Shown in pieces: positions 59,689 through 64,000 of a stretch of 64,000 nt of DNA. The stretch's first letter is position 1; every line of letters begins with the position of its first letter. A program made the position numbers and the translations under genes. The notes under the pieces are model-generated. The model was not told the DNA's origin. It saw only the letters and a list, made by a program, of their open reading frames with translations, and ran no database searches. Origin of the DNA: Tepidicella xavieri. Its GTDB lineage: Bacteria > Pseudomonadota > Gammaproteobacteria > Burkholderiales > Burkholderiaceae_C. The stretch lies in contig NZ_SNYL01000001.1 in the NCBI RefSeq assembly GCF_004363315.1, forward strand, positions 196,738-260,737, in the 5' to 3' direction.

Positions 59689-61101
59689 TCAGCGTTGCAG
59701 GAGCTGCAGCACCCCCTGAGGCACCTGGTTTGCCTGGGCCACCATGGCAGTGCCGGCCTGCTGCAGAATTTGTGCCCGGCTCAGGGCGGCGGTTTCTGCC
59801 GCGAAGTCGGCGTCTTGAATCCGGCTGCGCGATGCCGACAGGTTTTCGGCATTGACCTGCAGGTTGGCCACCACGGCGTTGAAGCGGTTTTGCACCGCCC
59901 CGAGATCGGCGCGGGCATTGTTGACGCTCTGCAACGCGAAGTCCACCGCTTTGATGGCATTGTTGGCGCCTTCGACGGTTGCAATCGTCAGGCCGTTGAC
60001 CGTGTAGGTATTGGCTTCGCCGTTGGTGGTGTCTGCGAACAAGTCCGCAGCTGCGGTGCCGGTCACGGTAATGGTGCCGCCGACGCGGGTGCGCAGTTCA
60101 ATCCCGGCGACAAAAGTTTCTTCGGTGGTAATGCCTGTGAAGATGGTGGCTCCGCCTGTCAGGGTTGCGCCAAAGTCTTGCAGCTTGATGTCGGCACCGG
60201 TGGAACTGATGAGCCGGACGCTGGTGCCATTGGCTTCTGCGGTGACGCCGGTTTGGGTCGAGAATTCGTTGATGCGTTCCACGATGTCGGCGACGGTCGC
60301 CCCCTGAGCCTGCGAGAAGCTGATTGCAGTGCCGTTGATCCGGATCGCCCCGATGTCTGTGCCAGTCAGGGGGGCAACCGCGAAATTGGCTTGGGTGACG
60401 GTGGCACGGGCTGCCGTGACGCCGGTGGCGCTGTTTTGTGCATCGATGCGTGCAATCAGGCCGCTGATGTCGCCATTGGTCAAGCCCGAGGTGTCGATGT
60501 TGACGCCGTTGACCACAAAGGTGCCATTGACGGCTACGTTGCTGGGGATGCGCTCCGTCAGTCCATCGGGGTCGGAGGTCAGCGTGGTGGCTCCCAAGGC
60601 GGTGGCCCGTGCGTCAGCCACAGAGACGCCGATGGTGTCTCCGGCATTGGCACCCACTTGGTATTGTTGCAGCTTGTACGACCCATCCAGCAGTTTGAGG
60701 CCGTTGAAGTTGGTGGATTCGGCAATGCGGCTGATTTCGCCGACCAATTGGGCCACTTCGGCCTGCAGGGCGGCGCGGTCAGAGGCGGAGTTGGTGGCGT
60801 TGGCCGATTGCACGGCCAGTTCGCGGATGCGCTGCAGGTTGTTGCCGATGTTGGACAAAGCGCCTTCGGCCACTTGAGCCAGCGAGATGCCGTCGTTGGC
60901 GTTGCGCACGGCCTGATTGAGGCCCCTGATTTGGGTGGTGAAGCGCTCCGCGATGGCCAGGCCGGCGGCATCGTCCTTGGCCGAATTGACTCGAAGGCCC
61001 GAGGAGAGCCGCTCGATCGTCGTGCCCAAAGCGGCAGAGTTTTTGGCCAAATTGCGCTGGGCGTTCAGCGAAAAGATGTTCGTGTTGATCGTGGTCGCCA
61101 T
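59689..61101 (-). CDS. fliC: Flagellin (copy between fliD and fliS)
   Basis: A 470-residue flagellin. The N-terminal D0/D1 part has NTNIFSLNAQRNLAKNSAAL, ERLSSGLRVNSAKDDAAGLAIAERF and QAVRNANDGISLAQVAEGAL. The C-terminal D1/D0 part has NRFNAVVANLQVNAENLSASRSRIQDADFA and ILQQAGTAMVAQANQVPQGVLQLLQR. The central region (about residues 170-370) is variable and Thr/Gly-rich. Its two conserved ends are almost identical in DNA to the other flagellin gene at 62822-64000, while the centres differ. The ATG at 61101 is the normal MATTINTN start. Confidence 0.95.
   Translation of the reverse strand: MATTINTNIFSLNAQRNLAKNSAALGTTIERLSSGLRVNSAKDDAAGLAIAERFTTQIRGLNQAVRNANDGISLAQVAEGALSNIGNNLQRIRELAVQSANATNSASDRAALQAEVAQLVGEISRIAESTNFNGLKLLDGSYKLQQYQVGANAGDTIGVSVADARATALGATTLTSDPDGLTERIPSNVAVNGTFVVNGVNIDTSGLTNGDISGLIARIDAQNSATGVTAARATVTQANFAVAPLTGTDIGAIRINGTAISFSQAQGATVADIVERINEFSTQTGVTAEANGTSVRLISSTGADIKLQDFGATLTGGATIFTGITTEETFVAGIELRTRVGGTITVTGTAAADLFADTTNGEANTYTVNGLTIATVEGANNAIKAVDFALQSVNNARADLGAVQNRFNAVVANLQVNAENLSASRSRIQDADFAAETAALSRAQILQQAGTAMVAQANQVPQGVLQLLQR
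59741..59970. repeat. Flagellin repeat B, copy 1
   Basis: The 3'-end coding region of the proximal flagellin, nearly identical in DNA to 62871-63100. Only scattered, mostly synonymous differences are seen. It encodes the conserved C-terminal D1/D0 helices. Confidence 0.85.
60683..60868. repeat. Flagellin repeat A, copy 1
   Basis: This stretch inside the proximal flagellin gene matches 63810-63995 in the other flagellin gene, with a single differing base (A/G near 60781). It encodes the D1 helix region from NIGNNLQRIRE to LLDGS. The near identity suggests recent duplication or gene conversion. Confidence 0.9.
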
Positions 61102-61243
61102 GATGAACTCCAGGTATCGATCGTGAGATACGGCGAAGCGGTCATGTGAACATCCGCTGCCACCTCCTGGCAGGTTGGGCCACTTGAGGCTTTACCTGCT
61201 GCGGTTCATCAATTTTTCGACAAAAGCGCTGTGGTCAACACGC

Positions 61244-61267
61244 AAAAAAAAGGGGGCATTGGCCCCC
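61244..61267 (-). terminator. Intrinsic terminator of fliD
   Basis: GGGGGC and GCCCCC (61252-61257 with 61262-61267) form a 6-bp GC stem around a 4-base loop, followed on the minus strand by eight T residues. It begins 5 bases after the fliD stop. Confidence 0.9.
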
Positions 61268-61271
61268 AGTT

Positions 61272-62708
61272 CTATTTTTTATTGGTGTTGTTCCAGGCCT
61301 GGATCTGCTGGCTCACATACTGATTGAGCGCATTGAGTTGGGCCAGGTTGGCGTCGAGCCGGCTGAATTGTTGCAACAGCCGTTCCTCAGCGGCTTGCGC
61401 GCGCTGGTTGACCCGATCGGTCTGCGAGCGAAGTTGGTCGAGCACGCCGTTGAGCGATTGCTGCTTCTGGCTCAGCCGGCCGCCTTCATCGAGCAAGGAG
61501 CGGGTGAAGTCTACCAGTCGGTCAGCCAGCCCCGCGGAGCCCCCCGTTTGACCAGACGAGGTGAAAAAACGCCGCACGTTTTGCGGGTCTGCTAGAGCCG
61601 CGGTGAGGCGCTCGTTGTCTTCGATTTGCAGCGAACCGTCTTTCTGCATCCGGATGCCGAGCTGAGACAGGTTCTGGAATGAGGAGCCGGTTTCCAGTCG
61701 CTGCCCCAAGGCCTGGCGCAAGGCCGATTGCGTGTTGATGACCGTGACATCGCCTTGGAAGGGGCCAGCGACCTTGGTTTGGGGGTCGAACTGCAAAGCA
61801 TCGGCCAGCAAAGCGTTGAGCTGGTTGTAGGCGCTCACAAAGTCTTCGACGGCTTTGCGGGTGACTGCGGTATCGCGCTGGACAGTGACCGTGACCGGTG
61901 TGCTGGTGGGGCCTGAAACCGTCAGCGTGGTGCCGGGGATGATGTCGCTGAGGGTGGCGTTGGAAGATTCCACGGCGATACCGTCCACCGTGGCCAAGGT
62001 GTTTTGTGCCGTGACGGTACGCTCCAGGCTGCTGGAGGCGCTGCCATCAAAGGACAGCCGCGCCAGCCCCGGCTGCAAGGGGCTCTCGGCCACGGCCACG
62101 GTAAACGCTTGATTCACGCCGGTTTCCCGTGATCGCAGCACCAGGCGTTGGCCACCGTCGACATTGATCACGCTGGCGCTGACGCCGCGACCTTCCTCAT
62201 TGATTTTGCGCGCCACATCCACCAGGGTGTCGGTGTCGGTCACATCAACCACCAGCGGGCTGGCGATGCCCGGTGTGAAGCTCGGGCCATCGAAACGCCC
62301 CATCTGGATGGTGAGCGTGCCGGCGCCCACCGCAGCGGTGGGGCTGAACAAATCGGCGGGGCTGTTGTTGGGGGAAACGAGTGTTTGGCCCTGAGCGATT
62401 TGGCTCACCGAGACGCTGTAAATACCGGGCAGGGCCGTGACCGCCGATCGCGCCGATACCAGATTGGGTGCCGATGAATTGGCCTGCGTGGCGCTGTATG
62501 TGGTGGGGCGTTGCAAGGCACGCGCAGCGTCTTGAAATTCAGCGACGGCCGACCGCAGCTGCCCCAGGGCCGAGATCCGTGTCTCGGCCACCGTGACGCG
62601 GGACTGGATTTGGGCCAGCGGCCGCTTTTCCAGCTTCACCAGCTGGTCGACGATGGAGCGGATATCCAGCCCACTGCTGCCGATGCCCAAAGAGGAGATG
62701 CTTGCCAT
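61272..62708 (-). CDS. fliD: Flagellar filament capping protein FliD
   Basis: A 478-residue cap protein at the tip of the filament. The N-terminal SISSLGIGSSGLDIRSIVDQLVKLEKRPLAQIQSRV segment, and the C-terminal coiled coil from LADRLVDFTRSLLDEGGRLSQKQQSLNGVLDQLRSQTDRVNQRAQAAEERLLQQFSRLD to the end, are characteristic; the middle holds the D2/D3 domains. It lies between two flagellin genes, an arrangement different from the common fliC-fliD-fliS order. It is followed by its own terminator. Confidence 0.95.
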   Translation of the reverse strand: MASISSLGIGSSGLDIRSIVDQLVKLEKRPLAQIQSRVTVAETRISALGQLRSAVAEFQDAARALQRPTTYSATQANSSAPNLVSARSAVTALPGIYSVSVSQIAQGQTLVSPNNSPADLFSPTAAVGAGTLTIQMGRFDGPSFTPGIASPLVVDVTDTDTLVDVARKINEEGRGVSASVINVDGGQRLVLRSRETGVNQAFTVAVAESPLQPGLARLSFDGSASSSLERTVTAQNTLATVDGIAVESSNATLSDIIPGTTLTVSGPTSTPVTVTVQRDTAVTRKAVEDFVSAYNQLNALLADALQFDPQTKVAGPFQGDVTVINTQSALRQALGQRLETGSSFQNLSQLGIRMQKDGSLQIEDNERLTAALADPQNVRRFFTSSGQTGGSAGLADRLVDFTRSLLDEGGRLSQKQQSLNGVLDQLRSQTDRVNQRAQAAEERLLQQFSRLDANLAQLNALNQYVSQQIQAWNNTNKK

Positions 62709-62768
62709 CGTGCGACTCCCGTTGCATTAGACTGCCAGCGTATCAGATTCGTGAGGATCTGCCAATGG

Positions 62769-62802
62769 AAAAAAAGGGGAAGAACCTAGGTTCCTCCCCT
62801 TT
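62769..62802 (-). terminator. Intrinsic terminator of the distal flagellin gene
   Basis: AAAGGGGA (62773-62780) pairs with TCCCCTTT (62795-62802). Inside it GAAC pairs with GTTC around CTAG, with one A-C mismatch between the two helices. The minus strand continues with a T-run (complement of A 62769-62775). It begins 19 bases after the stop. Confidence 0.88.
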
Positions 62803-62821
62803 CCGGCTTGACCGACGGCCA

Positions 62822-64000
62822 TCAGCGCAGGAGCGCCAGTACCCCTTGGGGCAACTGGTTCGCTTGGGCCACCATGGCGGTGCCGGCCTGCTGCAGAATT
62901 TGCGCCCGGCTCAGGGCTGCGGTTTCTGCCGCGAAGTCGGCGTCTTGAATCCGGCTGCGCGATGCCGACAGGTTTTCGGCATTGACCTGCAGATTGGCCA
63001 CCACGGCGTTGAAGCGGTTTTGTACCGCACCCAGGTCGGCGCGGGCGCTGTTGACGCTCTGCAACGCGAAGTCCACCGCTTTGATGGCATTGTTCGCATT
63101 TTCCACCGTGGTCACACTCAAACCGTTGACCGTGTACGTGTTTGCTTCGCCGGCGTTGGCGCCAGTGGAGGCTGCATACAAACTACCGGCAACGGCGCCT
63201 GCTGCGGTGATGGTGCCGCCGGCGCGGGTGCGCAGTTCAATGCCTGCCACGAAGGTGCTTTCCGTGGTCACGTCACCAAACACCGTGTTGGTGCCATAGT
63301 CTTGGATGACGATGTCTGCGCCGATGGAGCTGGTGAAGCGAATATTGTTGCCAGCCAGTACTTCCGCTGTGACGCCGGTCTGGGTGCTGAATTCATTGAT
63401 GCGAGCCACCAAGGCGGCTGGGCTGGCACCCTGGGTGTCATTGATCGAGATGGCCGTGCCGTTGAGTCGGATCGCCCCGCTTTCACCGGCACCTAAGTCG
63501 GTCGATGCAATGACCGCTTGGGTGACGGTGGCGCGCGCGGCCGTCACGCCGGTGGCGCTGCTTTGATCGTTGATGCGGCCGATGAGTCCCGAAATGTCGC
63601 CGTTGGCCAAGCCGGAAGTGTCGATGGCAACCCCATTGATGGTCAAAGCCCCCGATACTGCCACATTGCTTGCGATGCGCTCGTCGGCGGCATCCGCTAC
63701 AGAGGCCAGCGTGGTGGCGCCTAGCGCAGCGGCGCGGCTGTCGGCCACGGAGATGGAGATGGTGTCGCCGGCGTTGGCACCGACCTGGTAGTTCTGGTTT
63801 TTGTAACTGCCATCCAGCAGTTTGAGGCCGTTGAAGTTGGTGGATTCGGCAATGCGGCTGATTTCGCCGACCAATTGGGCCACTTCGGCCTGCAGGGCGG
63901 CGCGGTCGGAGGCGGAGTTGGTGGCGTTGGCCGATTGCACGGCCAGTTCGCGGATGCGCTGCAGGTTGTTGCCGATGTTGGACAAAGCGCCTTCGGCCGT
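62822..64000 (-). CDS. fliC: Flagellin, second copy (5' end outside the window)
   Basis: The C-terminal 392 residues of a second flagellin; the frame is open to the right edge, so the N-terminal D0 part lies outside. Visible are TAEGALSNIGNNLQRIRELAVQ, the D1 helices, a variable centre, and the C-terminal LSASRSRIQDADFA and ILQQAGTAMVAQANQLPQGVLALLR. It differs from the other copy mainly in the centre. Its gene order, upstream of fliD, is the usual fliC position. Both copies end in strong terminators. Confidence 0.95.
   Translation of the reverse strand, partial: TAEGALSNIGNNLQRIRELAVQSANATNSASDRAALQAEVAQLVGEISRIAESTNFNGLKLLDGSYKNQNYQVGANAGDTISISVADSRAAALGATTLASVADAADERIASNVAVSGALTINGVAIDTSGLANGDISGLIGRINDQSSATGVTAARATVTQAVIASTDLGAGESGAIRLNGTAISINDTQGASPAALVARINEFSTQTGVTAEVLAGNNIRFTSSIGADIVIQDYGTNTVFGDVTTESTFVAGIELRTRAGGTITAAGAVAGSLYAASTGANAGEANTYTVNGLSVTTVENANNAIKAVDFALQSVNSARADLGAVQNRFNAVVANLQVNAENLSASRSRIQDADFAAETAALSRAQILQQAGTAMVAQANQLPQGVLALLR
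62871..63100. repeat. Flagellin repeat B, copy 2
   Basis: Direct repeat of 59741-59970 at the 3' end of the second flagellin gene, same orientation. Confidence 0.85.
63810..63995. repeat. Flagellin repeat A, copy 2
   Basis: Direct repeat of 60683-60868 in the window-edge flagellin gene. The two copies are in the same orientation, about 3.1 kb apart, with fliD between them, so homologous recombination could delete fliD. Confidence 0.9.

Noticed and set aside
61102..61271. Sigma-28 promoter for the proximal flagellin gene
   Set aside because: A TAAA-like -35 occurs, but no GCCGATAA-like -10 lies at the required distance, so I could not support a specific site.
9..63791. tRNA, rRNA, IS element or prophage features
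   Set aside because: No tRNA cloverleaf, rRNA core sequence, transposase motif or terminal inverted repeats with target duplication were recognised anywhere in the window.

Overview
This is a GC-rich chromosomal window from a betaproteobacterium, most likely order Burkholderiales and a Comamonadaceae-like lineage (Tepidimonas and relatives are plausible; the genus is inference from protein style only). The evidence is the accB-accC-prmA block, a PP0621/ccsA-like/ffh block, pilSR-type regulation of type IV pili, and an Ala/Lys-rich H1-like protein. I see no rRNA, tRNA, IS element, prophage or CRISPR array.

Layout. 0-1 kb: the end of a PlsC-like acyltransferase and a DUF2889 protein. 1-8.3 kb: a purine (urate-to-glyoxylate) catabolic locus. 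It has puuD urate oxidase with a cytochrome c domain, uraH, xdhC, puuE, a uraD-allC gene fusion and an M20 amidohydrolase. A GntR/FCD regulator is present, and near-identical palindromes lie at the divergent uraH/gntR promoter and ahead of puuD. 8.3-10 kb: a receiver-TPR protein with a doubtful phosphoacceptor. 10-15.4 kb: a livKGFHM-type ABC transporter with two hairpins separating the binding protein from the membrane parts. 15.4-18.4 kb: pilC and pilB. 18.5-23.3 kb: accB, accC, prmA, a zinc-ribbon/DUF3426 protein and a PfkB kinase. 23.3-28.5 kb: an H1-like protein, then nrdA-nrdB behind tandem NrdR boxes. 28.6-29.4 kb: ampD and a small unknown gene.

29.5-42.7 kb is a type IV pilus region read entirely on the minus strand: pilS, a HepT/MntA (HEPN/MNT) pair, pilR, a PIN toxin with its antitoxin, pilA behind a sigma-54 promoter, then fimT/pilV/pilW/pilX/pilY1/pilE/fimT. 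The two toxin-antitoxin-like modules sit inside the pilS-pilR-pilA neighbourhood. 42.6-50.1 kb: PP0621-like protein, CcsA-like protein, ffh, a CbiM-like membrane protein, folA, a nitronate monooxygenase and alaS.

50.1-56.1 kb is a divalent-cation block: mgtE-mgtA as an operon, a TMEM165/GDT1 family exporter, and mgtC. A long 5' leader precedes mgtE. It encodes a strongly primed 37-residue peptide starting MDPDP and contains a perfect 11-bp long-range helix whose 3' arm lies just ahead of the mgtE ribosome site. This closely parallels the enterobacterial mgtL leader of mgtA (MEPDP start), although it shows no wider sequence identity, and it is the most interesting candidate system here. 56.1-59 kb: a pseudouridine synthase, ribD and trmB. 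59-64 kb: fliS, a flagellin, fliD and a second flagellin that runs off the window, each unit closed by an intrinsic terminator. The two flagellin genes share nearly identical DNA at their conserved ends.
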